64,000 bases of DNA from Hamiltosporidium magnivora (lineage: Eukaryota > Microsporidia > Dubosqiidae): positions 1 to 64,000 of the forward strand of contig PITI01000001.1 in NCBI GenBank assembly GCA_004325065.1, in the 5' to 3' direction. Made by a program: the position numbers and the translations under genes. The notes beneath the pieces were generated by a model that was not told where the DNA came from, did no database searches, and saw only the letters and a program-made list of their open reading frames with translations. Positions 50,221 through 62,298 of this stretch are shown piece after piece; positions within the stretch are counted from its first letter, which is position 1; every line of letters starts with the position of its first letter.

Positions 50221-53200
50221 TTTTATTTCTATGTAAATGAATAGAGTCGGAAAGCTTTAAATATAGGTTTCGTCAAAGATGACAAAGCTACTTACATAGA
50301 TTCTTAATACCTATTTCTATATTTACTGATATTTATAGCACGTATGTTAAACATGCGATATTATTCTAGACGGCCTTCATACTATAGCAGCTAATATATG
50401 CTAATATTTCCTAGATAATATGAACCAATTTTTATTTATTTCCTTTCGGCCTTCTCTATGGTTGCGTAGAAAGTGAGATATTCTTGTATAGATTATGTAC
50501 ATATATCTCATATCTCACGAATAGAGTGTTTGTGTTTTAATATTATAGTTTCAACATTTAATTGCTACTTTTGGTATACTTAAATAAGTGTTGGGAAATT
50601 CGAAATTCAAATCTTGACTTCTACACGAAATGAGGTCGAATTTAAAGTTATAATATAGCGTTTAAATTTAAAATACGATCTTAAATATTGCAATTTCTAT
50701 CTTTCCCTACTTGAGAAGTAAACGTTTCTTGCTTTTTGTTTTGTAGGTATTAAACAATTTGTAGATGTGATACTAAATATTTTTTTATTTCTCTATGCAT
50801 ATAAATTTTTTAGGGTTTACACTAAGATGTCACAATCTGCTTATTTTAATTTGACCAACCATTCTCAAGAAGTAACACATTGGATTAATATCTAAAAGAC
50901 ATCACTAGATATTTGCCTTTTTTATTTAAAATAAAGAATATTTTAAAAGGTATGTGTACATAGACTGTAGAATATAAGCAGTCTTTGTTCGAAACGTATA
51001 ATACATACACAAAACTCATGTTGTTTAAAATTTAAAATTAATTTCAAACATAAAATTGAAAGTATTTATTAAATTTGATACACAAGAGATTCTGTATCTA
51101 TTTAAATTTTATCTGGATTTTACGGGTGTTTAAAGTTTGAACGCTATACCAAAAATTCACTTTTTTACATTTATATGAAATATTACAATTTAAAGCTAAA
51201 TATAAAAGTTAAAATGACAAGTTTATCAAATGTATTTAATCAAAGTATTTAGAATGTCATTGAAAAATCATGTAAAATAAAAAAACAATTCAAAAACTAA
51301 ATATATTCTGATACAAAGGTTAGCTTATATTTATTAAAAAAGACTATATGAACTCTAAACTATGTGTTGGATTTATTAAAGAAATATTTTTAAAATATAA
51401 ATTACGATGACAAAATTGATAAAAGAGTGTGTATTATATTTACAAAGTAAGATTAGTATGGAAATTTTAATCATTTGAATAGAAACAGAGTTGTAAATAT
51501 TTTGAGAGTTAAGGAATGTCTTTTAACAAATAATTAAATTTATTTGCATGTTTTACTGAATTAAGTTAATGTAGTTTTGCTTACTTAAATAAATGTGTTT
51601 CTTAAGACTCTAATTTAACAAATTAGGAGATACTTATCTTAAATCGTAATTTAGAATATTACTTATTGTACTACAAAAAATTCAAAATACATTTTATTTA
51701 AGCTGTTCGTAACCAAAGTCTGATTCAAGAAATGTTCGCTATATATAGCCCGGTAGTTTATACGGAGTTTTGTGTGTGGATTTGGCTGATCTTAAGAAAA
51801 TAAACCGGATTTTTTTTAAATTATATTTTATGTTATGACATTTTATTTGGATAAAATTTAAAATTTTGGGTTTTCATACAACATCACCTTAAAAACTACG
51901 TTATTAAAAACCTTGTTATTTTATTCCAATCATAAAATTTTTCAGAAATCTTGCTTGAGCAAATAGCGTGATTTTTTGCGCAACAATTATAAACACCTTA
52001 TATTCTATAAATCTATGTTTGGTGTATGATGGCATAAACAATATCAAAACGGAAATATGGTATTTTATAAATTCAAAAATTTTTTGGTTCAGACTTTTAA
52101 AATGTTTATTTACTAATCTAATTAATGAATAAAATATAATATGGTCAGGCATTTGTAGTTCTTGTTTTTTATCATAATTTTGCATCGGGTTAGCGACTAT
52201 ATATATATTCGAAATTCAATTTGTCTTAAAAGTCTATGGCTAATACATTCTGTGAATTTTAGATATGGAATTTAATATAAATAATATAATTTTAAAGACT
52301 ATTATCGTACTTAATGCTTCATGCGGATTTTATAATTATAACGTAGGATTCAATATTATACTTATATTCAGAGAGATTTTGTGTGTTGTATATTAACTAG
52401 GATAGGCTGGTTCTATTCGATCTGTTACAAGGCTTTAATATAATGGAATCTAAATTATACTATAATTATAGTGGAATTCTATATACATATAGCAGACTTT
52501 AATGTTTACAAAAGCTTTAAATCGATTTTTCAAAATAAATTTTGATTATTAAAATTGCAGATAAAATGTTAAAATAGATTTTTTTGTAAAGACATGGCAT
52601 GCAGAGACTATTAATTTTTCTTTTTTAAATTGGCATTTATTCCATTATACGATGTAAATTACATCGTATTGTAACTAGTATATCGATTAAAGAATATCTT
52701 TTCAAAAACCAAAATGAAACCCTACATTTTAAATCAGATATTGGGCAATTTTATTTTTTAAATAATGTTGTTGCAACCTTACACACTAAATAATGTAAGC
52801 TTCCACCGGAATTAAAAGTATTCATCCTATTAAGAATAATGTGATGTTATAATTTTTAATATGCTGTAAATTGTTATTTAGAAACTACCGTCACTTTATA
52901 AGAATAAAATCTAACGATTTTCGAAATTTTCAGCATTATGCATTATAGTTTGAATAGAATTTATGAATAAGTTTAGAATTTATTTCTTTTATGAATATTA
53001 TATAGGATGTAGATGTAAATTAATTTTAAAGTTTCTTACCTTGATATTTAAAGTAAGAAAACAGAATGTTTGATAAATTTGTAACTAGGAATATTTTACC
53101 CGTAATAATAGATTTAAATTCGCCTCAGAAAAAAGATTGTGATAGTATATACAAAGAAATATAGTTGCACCTGTTAATACAAATATATTTAGCTTTTATT

Positions 53201-56200
53201 ATAGTAATTCAAAATTGTATGGCTATGATATCTATTATTTATACTAAAAGCATTAAGAAATGTTCTAAAAATCTTAGTTCAGATGTTTTATAAAAAATTT
53301 TTGGGATATATAAAGTCAACTTTAAAATAAATTTTTTATAAGATTTTATTTTTCTAATATAATTTTCCTATTAAAATTGAGCTTCGGAATAGTACTGTGG
53401 CGTTTCCTTATTCAATATAAAAAAATAAAAATCCGAGCATTGTTTCTATAAATTATAATTTCTATTAGTCATTTTACTTAAATTAATTCCTTTTTAATGT
53501 TGAATATAAGATTTCACTTTAATAGGCCATGCCAAATTTTTGGTTTATGTTTTCTGTTGTTGAATAATGCAAATATTATTTATATTAAAATCGAATTTTT
53601 TTCGAATTAAGAAAACATAAAGATGTTAGATAAAAATATCATGTGATATTTCTGGAAAGTTCTATGTAAAATATAAATAAGGGTTAAGGTATTGTAATCA
53701 TTGTCTTTCGTTGCTATGAAATAAACAAGTCTGGAAAGTTTCTCAGCTTTCGCTATTCTTGTTGAATAAAAAAATTTGATACTAAAATTAAAATTTATAG
53801 AATAATGACAGTTTATATCATAATAAAAAATATTCAAATAAGAATACTTGTAACATAGTGCTTGATTTAATTACACTGGCTTAATTATAGCCAAACTGGG
53901 TTTTTTTTCTAATCCTTTTATCTTTTTGTGCAATAATTTTATTCGTAGTGTTTTACAAATAACATAGACACCCTAACTTATATAAAAAATCAATACTCGT
54001 GTCTTTTGTTGAGTACTGATGTGTAGAAAATTCCAATTTTCATAACATCAGTTAACTTTAAAAATTCCTCTAGTTTAGAACTCTTGGTTTAACTAAATCA
54101 TTGATAAATCTTTGAAATGTATACCTACTCCCTATTTAAAACTTGGTATTTGTAATGCGAAGTTACTGTTGTTCATATTAGAATTATTAATTTCGTGCTT
54201 TTTATATAACGTTTCTCAGCCACTCCATACAGCAATTTAATTTCTAAATGTAGTCAAATTTCTTATACTTATGAGAACTAATACAAAATATAAATATCAA
54301 ATACATAGTTTTGGTGATAAAATATTCCAATCTAATCTATGGTTGCATTCAATTTTTTTCATTTTATGAAGGTTATTATGCTTGCACCAAAGAATTGTTT
54401 ATAGCAAAAGTTTGAGAGATGCTGAAACTTCAAGTCTTATTTATGCATCTGATATACAATTAAAATGGTTTTATTGGAAAATAATTTATTTTAAATTGTT
54501 TTTTATTGATAGTATCAATTCTTATCAAAAAAATGATCGAATCTTAACTGTTTTTTATGGCTTTTTTTTGATTTATGTCGTAGATTAAATAAGTTTCTTG
54601 CGTATAAAGATTAATGAATAGTGTAGTTTATCTATACTTCTTCTAATAGAAAAGACAAAAAATGTCAAACTAATAGATTGGGAACTAGTTAAATCGAAAA
54701 TGAACATTCGCAGGACCTACGAGCTATTAATATATTTTTTTGTAAATTTAATACTTAAATAATTCAACTTCTAAGTTGAATTTATTGTTTACTAAATATT
54801 GAAAAGAAAATTCTTTTAATTATATTACTGATGGAGATAATAGACAAAAAATATTTGGCTGGAGTTAACACGTCTTTTTTTAGTTCGCAAAATTTGGTTA
54901 TTGTTTGAGGAAATTTTTAAGCTTTGACATAAAACATAATTATTCTTGTGTTTTCTAATGTTATGCTTTTTTTGTCTTTAAGCTATTCTATTTGGGGGTT
55001 TAATGTAAGAAAATTATTCTTTTAAATGTTATTCTTTCTAGTTAAAGTAAAAGTAGAATAATTTTCCCTGTAACTTTGCTATTTTTTCTTTAAATATTCC
55101 TAAAATATCATTTAGAAATTCACTTCTAGTAAATAAGATTATAATTGTGTAAAAGTACCTGGAATCTCTATTTAATATTTAAAAATTTTAATAATAGCGT
55201 ATTACATTGATATTTAATGTGATTCATCTAAATTTGAAATATTTAAATTGACGAAGTATAATAAAAATTGAATACCATGTTTCGAAAACTTGAGGTTTAA
55301 TACCCTAGACATAAATGCCAATGAATAGCTTTCTTTTATAAATTTATAATTCAAATTAATCTGAATACATCTATATATTCTAGCTGCATCAGTTGTTCAA
55401 TTCTGCGACTATTTTGTTTTATTTACATTCTCTAAGAATACCCAAAATAGCAAGAAACTAGTTCCACTAAAGTTTGATTACGATTTGTTTTGAGAACAAA
55501 TTAATCATGGTTAAATGATCTCATATGTAATTTTGCAAATTTCTATTCATTTAATACAAACAAAAATGAAGCTCAAAAAAGTTAAATTTATTTTGAAAAG
55601 GCATGCTTATTGACTAATTTTTGTTAACTTTAAACCGACTAAAATCTAACAAAACAATAAACTATTTGATGAATCTGGTTATTTGAAATTCCTAATGTGG
55701 AGTGATGAACCAATAGCAAGAAATTTCTGCGAAAATTTCTTTAGCCAAGCCGCATAATTTTTAATCTGAGTTTATTTTCTGATATAATTGTTGCAAAAAC
55801 TGCTATTTTCTTGTTTGAGATTGCATTTAAAGATTTTAAATGGCAAAATACGATTAACGCAGCTTTTTTTGAATTTGTTTAAAGAAAATATAATATCTTG
55901 TTTTCAATGCTTGTAATTTAAATACTGATGTTGATATATAAAATTTTGATACTTACTGGGGAAGATTCGTGAAGATTGTTGAACAATTGATGAGGAATTC
56001 TTATTGAATTAAAATATTACAGGATTTTTTTGTCTTTGCTTCGACAATCTAATGTGCTAGAGGATTATCAATTTAAAGGCGCAAAGCAAAAATATGATCA
56101 AATGATATCCAAATTTTATGCTTCTTGTGTTTTAAAACGAATGAGCTCAAATATATTGGTTGAAAAATATGTTTTCAAGAGTGCCAATAAACAAGTATAT

Positions 56201-56322
56201 GCATATGAAATAATACAAACATTTGTAAACGATTGATTATTTATATTTATCTTGTCAGTTGTTAACAAAATTCGTAATATGATTTCACCTTTCATTCGAA
56301 TTAAAAAATCCATTATATGGAT
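50221..56322. other. 6.1 kb AT-rich stretch, no gene recognised
   Basis: Only short frames are present, for example 51916-52185 (minus, 89 codons) and 56030-56236 (plus, no ATG start). A 23-base perfect palindrome lies at 52647-52669. No other repeats were seen. Confidence 0.5.
52647..52669. repeat. 23-base palindrome with 11-bp arms
   Basis: ATACGATGTAA (52647-52657), a single central A, then TTACATCGTAT (52659-52669). Such a site suits a dimeric DNA-binding protein or may be chance; nothing nearby says what would use it. Confidence 0.4.
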
Positions 56323-56336
56323 CGGTGGTTCTTAGC
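56323..56336 (+). repeat. hAT terminal inverted repeat, low-coordinate end
   Basis: CGGTGGTTCTTAGC pairs with the opposite end (58736-58749) at 11 of 14 positions. This is the 3' end relative to the transposase. Confidence 0.7.
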
Positions 56337-56547
56337 TTTTTAAGTGAGCCACACCCCTTTAAATGAAAAATGATCGCTGCACCCCTGATTAAAAAGTGTT
56401 TCGATTTTAAACGAATTTGTTGTCCATTTAAAAATCGAAATATATATCAAATACTCTAAAATATTGTTTTATGTAAAGAATAGGCTATTGTTACTTCCGA
56501 TTATAATATTTGAATGCGAGGCTCTTTTTTGAAAGAGACACACGTGG

Positions 56548-56573
56548 GTAATCACTTTCATTGAAGTGATTAC
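56548..56573. repeat. Subterminal hairpin inside the hAT element
   Basis: GTAATCACTT (56548-56557), loop TCATTG, then AAGTGATTAC (56564-56573), a perfect 10-bp stem about 225 bases from the element end. It may be a transposase-binding or transcription-stop structure of the element; that is a guess. Confidence 0.45.
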
Positions 56574-56714
56574 TCGCTTTGGTTTTTATGCTCAAAAGTG
56601 AGGAAAACTCTATTTCACTCAAATAAAGAGTACCGAAATGTAGAAGTAACTTCAATGCTACTTTTATCTAAATATTATAACGTTCTAACTGTGTACCAGA
56701 AATTCATGTAAATT

Positions 56715-58205
56715 CTAATTTTTCGAATTCCATTTAAATTTCGCTACTGTCACGCATTTCAATATACTAGTCTTTTTTTTTGCATCACTATCATCCATCC
56801 AAGATGGGTGGTAAAGAAATGGGTTCAGTATCCATTTCTGAGTTTTGGTAATAATTCCAATAGAAAAACATCCATACAGGATTGCTAAATAATTCAAAAT
56901 GCCTTGTACTGTCAGATATTATTGTACATTTTTCATTTTCCAAAACAATTGAATCAAGCAAAGAAAAGTTTACAAATTACCCAAATTTCTAGTTTTCCAA
57001 TAAATAAAGATGGTTTTTCACTCCTATAATTATATTTGTACAAAATCCTTGGATTGATATGTTCAATTCATTTACTTGTCTGAATATATCTGCTAGGTGG
57101 GCTTTTCTAAGAGTAGCGCCCTTACTCTCAAAATCATTTACTAAATCACACTTTCGACCAGTCCGTAACTGAATAATTTTTTGCCCGGCATTCAAAAACT
57201 CACCTAAGGACGCGACCATTTAGAGAGTCATTGCATATCGGTGTGATATAGAAGTAGGGTATTAGCAGCATCAATTTCTTCACAAAGGAAACGAAAAATT
57301 ACAGGATATAAGCTCGTCTACATATATATTTTACTACGTTTATTGCAGTAATTAGATGATATTTTAAAGCTTCTGGTAGAGTTTTTAGAGCAAGTGCGTG
57401 GCAAAGTAACATGCAATGTGTTATCGTAGCTTGCGGGGATTCCTTTTTCATTTGAGAAACAAATCCAGAATTTTTGCATAACATTGCCAGAGCCTCATCA
57501 GTGCATATTGAACCTATAACATCTAATGGCAGTTTAAACTTAGAAAAAATATATTTAATCGATTAAGAACATCGATTCCTTTCGAAGTCAACTCCAAAGG
57601 TTCGCAACATAAAAATTCCTCTATCATTTCGTTCTATTTAAATTATCGCACAAATATAAGAAGCTGGATGCAATTAACAACATTAGTTAACTCATCCAAT
57701 TATAAACTTTTTTTAATGGACTTGGTTTAATACCATTTATTATCTGCAGTAAAATATCTTTACTAAGAGCTTGAATTCACATTCGGATCATATCATATAA
57801 TGACGGAAATTGCTAGATCATATTATGCACTCGGAAATTTAATGCTGTTTTGGCTATTATTAATGCGCAGGGTTTTATCTATTCTTCAGCGATCGTGTGG
57901 AATTTTTTTTCTTTGCCCACAAATATGCCACTTGATAGAACGCGCCTAATAAAAGCTTTTGGATTGCTGAGGCGCATTGTTTTAGGATTTTCCCCCCCTC
58001 CGGAATCAAATCAATCTATTTTTGAAATCAACCTGTCCATGTTATAGTCCTTTGACCCCCTTGCGGATTGCTAAAATGCTCTAATAACTTTGTTGGTTTG
58101 AGATTGCTGTTTGAAAATATTATGGAACATATAATACATTGAGGTTGTTGGTACCATATTTTTCTTTTGTAAAGTGAATCCACAACTTACATATTTATCG
58201 TTCCA
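56715..58205 (-). pseudogene. hAT transposase pseudogene (ZBED5/FAM200/SCAND3-like)
   Basis: Frameshifts and stops break the frame, but the order of conserved blocks on the minus strand is that of hAT transposases. First is an N-terminal KYVSCGFTL segment where the BED zinc finger begins (58060-58205), with the zinc-binding residues largely lost. Next is GAFYQVAYLWAKKKKFHTIAE (57885-57950). Then SICTDEALAMLCKNSGFV, ITHCMLLCHALALKTLPEAL and AINVVKYI follow (57300-57510); CTD.A is the usual catalytic-region motif. Then ADIFRQVNELNISIQG (57050-57110). A C-terminal TQKWILNPFL block (56800-56860) marks the start of the hATC dimerisation region, whose remainder is missing. The best open pieces are 57299-57484 and 56989-57219. 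Animal genomes carry many relatives, so horizontal exchange with a host lineage is plausible. Confidence 0.85.
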
Positions 58206-58735
58206 TTGGCATTTTTTTGACATATATGGGTTCAATAATCAATAAATTATTTAAATATAACATAAGTTATATTTTTACAAATTATTTGAAAATTACTTAC
58301 GTTTTACTATCAAGCTAATATTTTTTTGGCTTAACTCACTGATCAATTAAAAATGTATAAATTGTTAAATGGTTTACAAACGTAATTTTAAATGCGTTGC
58401 ACGCATACGAAACAAAGAGGTCTTTCGACTAACTGCCGAAGACTTACAATAGTGGACTCGGATAAAGAGAAGGAGAGAGGTGCGCTTGTGTTTGTAATAG
58501 TGCATATTTAGCTGAAACACACCTGAGTCTCAATGAGCATGACTGTCTACTTGTGTGGTAATCTTAGACATGACGTCGAAACATTCAATTCACTTTTTTT
58601 ACTTTATTCTTAGTTTTAGCATATTTATATTTCGTTTCAAAAAACCATAATCAAAATTTCTGTATGAGCTTAAGCTTTTGACAGGGGCTTCTGATGCACC
58701 CCCTTTTTGAAAAATAATACCTTTCCACACCCCCG

Positions 58736-58749
58736 GTTAAGAACCGCTG
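58736..58749 (-). repeat. hAT terminal inverted repeat, high-coordinate end
   Basis: Read on the minus strand, CAGCGGTTCTTAAC followed by CGGGGGTGTGG. This is the 5' end relative to the transposase and the better preserved of the two. Confidence 0.7.
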
Positions 58750-61700
58750 TACCCATTCGTATATAAAATAGAACACTATATAAATATTTCTGTGATAGCA
58801 CTCATTTCAAAAATTATGATGTTAAAATCATATTAAACGAAATATGAACAAAATCTCAATTTATTTGTCATCTAAAAATAGAGTCTTGATATAGAAAAAC
58901 TCGATACAAATACAAATCAAACGCCTAAGTCTAAATTTTTTCACATTAATTCGATTTTTATGAAGAAAACCATTTTGATGTGTCGAATGGTAAGGTTGAA
59001 AACAATAAAGAAAACATTAAAATTTTTTAGAATAATTAATAAAGTAAATTTGACTTTTATTTTTTAAACAAAACAGAACCGCGTTTGTTTATTGTTGCAA
59101 TCAACATAAAAACCTTAATAATTTCTGTTTAAACCTCTATACTAGTTTAAAATTATTTGAGCGGTTTTTGACTTGGGTAGACAGAGGATAGTCACAATAA
59201 ATCTATCTTCTAAGCAAGGGATGTGTGAGAATGGTGTGTATAATTGATGTAGATTTAGTGGGATAGAAACCACGTTTTATCTATAGGCCCATTCCCTGTA
59301 ATATTCAATTACAACCGATTAAAAGAAACAAATGCAAAAATGCCTATCTTTCTTGAAAATCAAAGACCGCGTAGGTGAATAGGCCAAGATCAGAGGAATA
59401 TTACGATACTGTGTTTTAAGGAAGTAAGAATAACATGTTGATCTTAAAATGGTGTACTTGAAAAAAACGACTTCTTGGGAAACGGTATTAGGTTCGGAAA
59501 AACTATAACTTGAGAGGCGACAGAAAAGGTTGCTTCAATTTAATAAAGTGTGACACCAAGAATGATGAGAACTAGAATATGTATGTAAGATTTTGTGAAA
59601 TGAAATATTTTCTGTCAGATCTACATAAAAAGAATTTATGATGCCATTCTTTACTTTTAACTTAGCAAGACGCTAATTTATTGCATTAAAAAAATTTCGA
59701 TGACTCGTATTTTTCGGAAAGACTGCGTTAAATTTGTCTTTAGCTAAGCTATTTAAATGCCATAAATATAGCTATTGTGCTATTTTCTTCAATTAGCTTT
59801 CTTAATTATCGATAGTTGAAGAGATTCGGTGCATAAGTCGAAAATAATATGATTGGTAACAAAACTTTGAGAAAATCAAGCTTTTCTACACAATAAGGTT
59901 AAGTGATAATATAATTTATTATAATGGTTTTGAGCCTATTTTATTTTCCGCTGCCTGCATTACAATAACCGATACCTTTATTGGGTCTACTCACGTTCTT
60001 TTAGCCTTGATTTTTTTCCAATTCATGTATTTTCAACAAGCTTTATTCTTCTTATTGGTTTTTCGAGTTTTGTGATAATATCTTCTCCATTCATTTGCTC
60101 TTAATTCCAACAACGCTTAAAGCTCTTAATATATTTCATCTTGAATTAATCCTTCAAATAAAAAGCAACACAGGTGGTATTTCAGAAAGTAATTTGACTT
60201 ATACAGGATCAAAATAAACCATTCCAAGTATTTTTTTAACGAACCGTGATTTATATTGTCTGCATTGTCTTCTGCTTTTATAGTTATTATATTTCCAGGA
60301 AAGCAGAAATTTTTCAATGTAGGAACTTTTTTTGTCGATTTTGTAATGCTGCTTCAATCCCGACAGGCTATAATAATTTGTCGTCTGTAAACGGTTTAGC
60401 ACGTTTTACCAACAAAAAAGCCTAGTGAGCTCGTTCGGGTAGCTACTTCTCGTCCGGGATTTACTTTTGTAGGCAATGATTGTTCAGACATGAACACGTA
60501 TTTGAATTTCATAATTTTATACACGTTGAAGCCCAATTTACTTCGAGCTATGTTATGAGATCTTTTTTTGGCAATGAAGTTTTTATTGAATTTTTTTAGC
60601 TGATATAGACCCATTGTAAACAGCACATATTACTATATCCCCTTGCTCAACATCAAAGTACAGATCCATCCATTGCTCTTTATTTGCTGTATATTTACTA
60701 TTTATCTCTCTTTATTCTTAGAATTCATATATATTCAATAAAAATTATAATATCAATACTGTATGGTTAACTACTAAATTTTCAATTAAAGCAAATGTTT
60801 TGATTGGTATATTGCGGCTATTCAAATAATTAAGAAAAAACTACAACTGTAAGTGTAGGTTCTTTTTTTATTGGAAAATGAGAAGAGTATTTTGTTTTGA
60901 TTATTTTGGCTTAAAATAGCAATATCGGAATAAAATATAGATGAAGATCATGTTAAAAATCCACAAAAATATATTTATATGTTTTTTGGTAGCTTAAACA
61001 AACAAATAGATATAATTGTATAACATATTTGACTCTTGTACTCAGATGCATACGTTCGGAGCTGCTCCGAAAAATGATTTTGCTCATTTTTACGATTACA
61101 TGTGTTTGCTGGACAAGAGCTTTGTTCATATTAAAACCGCTCTCCAATGTAGATTTAATGTGTCTTCTTAGTAAAATTTGCACATTCAGCTTTACTATTC
61201 TATTATTATGGGCTCCTATTACCTTTTTCAGTAATTCTATAAGCGTAAAATAAATTTATACAAGGGTATAGTCAGGGAGTCAAGCGTGAAAAAAGTAAAA
61301 GTATAAATCAAAAAAAATTATCTACTTATGTGTATTGTAATTAAACAGATAGATTGATACGATTTATGAATCTATTTTTTCTGAATTTGGCTTTTTTTGA
61401 AACTTTACTCATAAAAATATAAATTTGGATTTTTTATAAACTTATTGATATACTTTTCAAAAGATATATATTCAAAATTTTTCTTCGTTCAGCTTATATT
61501 TTTTGCACGTCTGTGTAAAACTGCAACGATGTAGGAATACTTTTCTATAGGGTGGTATAAAGACTACTAGGTTATCCGCCGGCGTGACTTTTTATAGAAT
61601 TTTATGTGTATACGGGCTATAAAGCAAGCCAATCTTTGTTTTTAACTATTGAGATACTATTTGAAGATCTATAAACACTATTACTCTTATTTTACTATGA

Positions 61701-62262
61701 AAGATAAATTATGCTAAGAACTTTACAAAAGAAGCTTCAAATAAAAAACAATCATATGTGAACATCACATTCCTATGTTCAAAGCATCCTCAAAATACAT
61801 CTTAAAGTATGAATATGAATCAAAATGACTAAGGTTTATATATAAAAAGAATTTTGCGCTATTTAAAAGGCAAATACTATATTTTATATGAAATAGGGTT
61901 AAGTTCGGATTTTTGAAATTTCTTCATTCGAAAATAAGTTGTTTCGATATATATCGCTTACTATTTTAGATTTATTTTATTTTATCAATTAAAATATTCA
62001 TATAAAAATTAAAGATTTTTACATAAAATTTAATCTTAGATCTAGATTTCTTTAAAAATTAATTTAAATAACTTATTTTCCCGCTATAATCGATAATACA
62101 AAAAAAATTATGCCGTAGAAATAAAATACTTTTAATTTAGATTTAAGATGGGGGTTTTATAAGCATTGTGATTATTCGAAGTATTTTAGGCTCTTTTGGA
62201 AACTTTCTCAGTTAATTTAATTTATGATTACAAGATAATTATATCATTTTATCAGTATTATT
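58750..62262. other. Intergenic stretch with decayed minus-strand frames, no gene recognised
   Basis: Contains a B fragment (59176-59275). From 59950 to 61260 the minus strand shows a chain of open pieces (60953-61183, 60396-60626, 60199-60402, 60126-60317) with neighbouring frames overlapping, and local composition is less AT-rich. Segments such as EQWMDLYFDVEQGDIVICAV (near 60640) and KVNPGREVATRTSSLGFF look like former protein-coding sequence broken by frameshifts. I could not assign a family; a decayed transposase or lost gene are both possible. The rest is plain AT-rich DNA. Confidence 0.4.
59176..59275 (-). repeat. Repeat family B, terminal fragment
   Basis: Matches the 3'-terminal ~100 bases of B copy 3 in the same orientation: CTAAGCAAGGGATGTGTGAGAATGG parallels CTTGGCAATGTGTATGTGAAACTGG, followed by TGTAGATTTAGTGGGATAGAAACCA parallel to TTTAGATTTTTGGTGGAAATAAAACCA. 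Like the fragment at 1031, it keeps only the CCCTCCACC end of the family. Confidence 0.55.
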
Positions 62263-62284
62263 AAAAAAAACTTTTATAGACCTC
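62263..62284 (+). promoter_or_regulatory. Possible start-proximal signal (A-run, then ACCTC)
   Basis: An eight-A run and CTTTTATAGA lead into CCTC, 15-18 bases before the ATG at 62299. It resembles the A-run plus CCC arrangement of the genes at 2952 and 12651 but is weaker and further from the start. Confidence 0.3.
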
Positions 62285-62298
62285 TTAATATATTAGAA

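Larger units (their letters stand above)
56323..58749 (-). mobile_element. hAT-superfamily DNA transposon, degenerate (~2.4 kb)
   Basis: The two ends are short inverted repeats: CGGTGGTTCTTAGC at 56323-56336 and, read on the minus strand from 58749, CAGCGGTTCTTAAC (11 of 14 identical). The CAG.GGTTCTTAAC start is typical of animal hAT elements. Inside, on the minus strand, is a broken transposase of the hAT type. C-rich subterminal sequence at both ends (CACACCCC, GCACCCC) is also shared in inverted orientation. No 8-bp target-site duplication could be recognised (ATATGGAT left, TACCCATT right), so the insertion is old or the ends are eroded. Confidence 0.85.
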
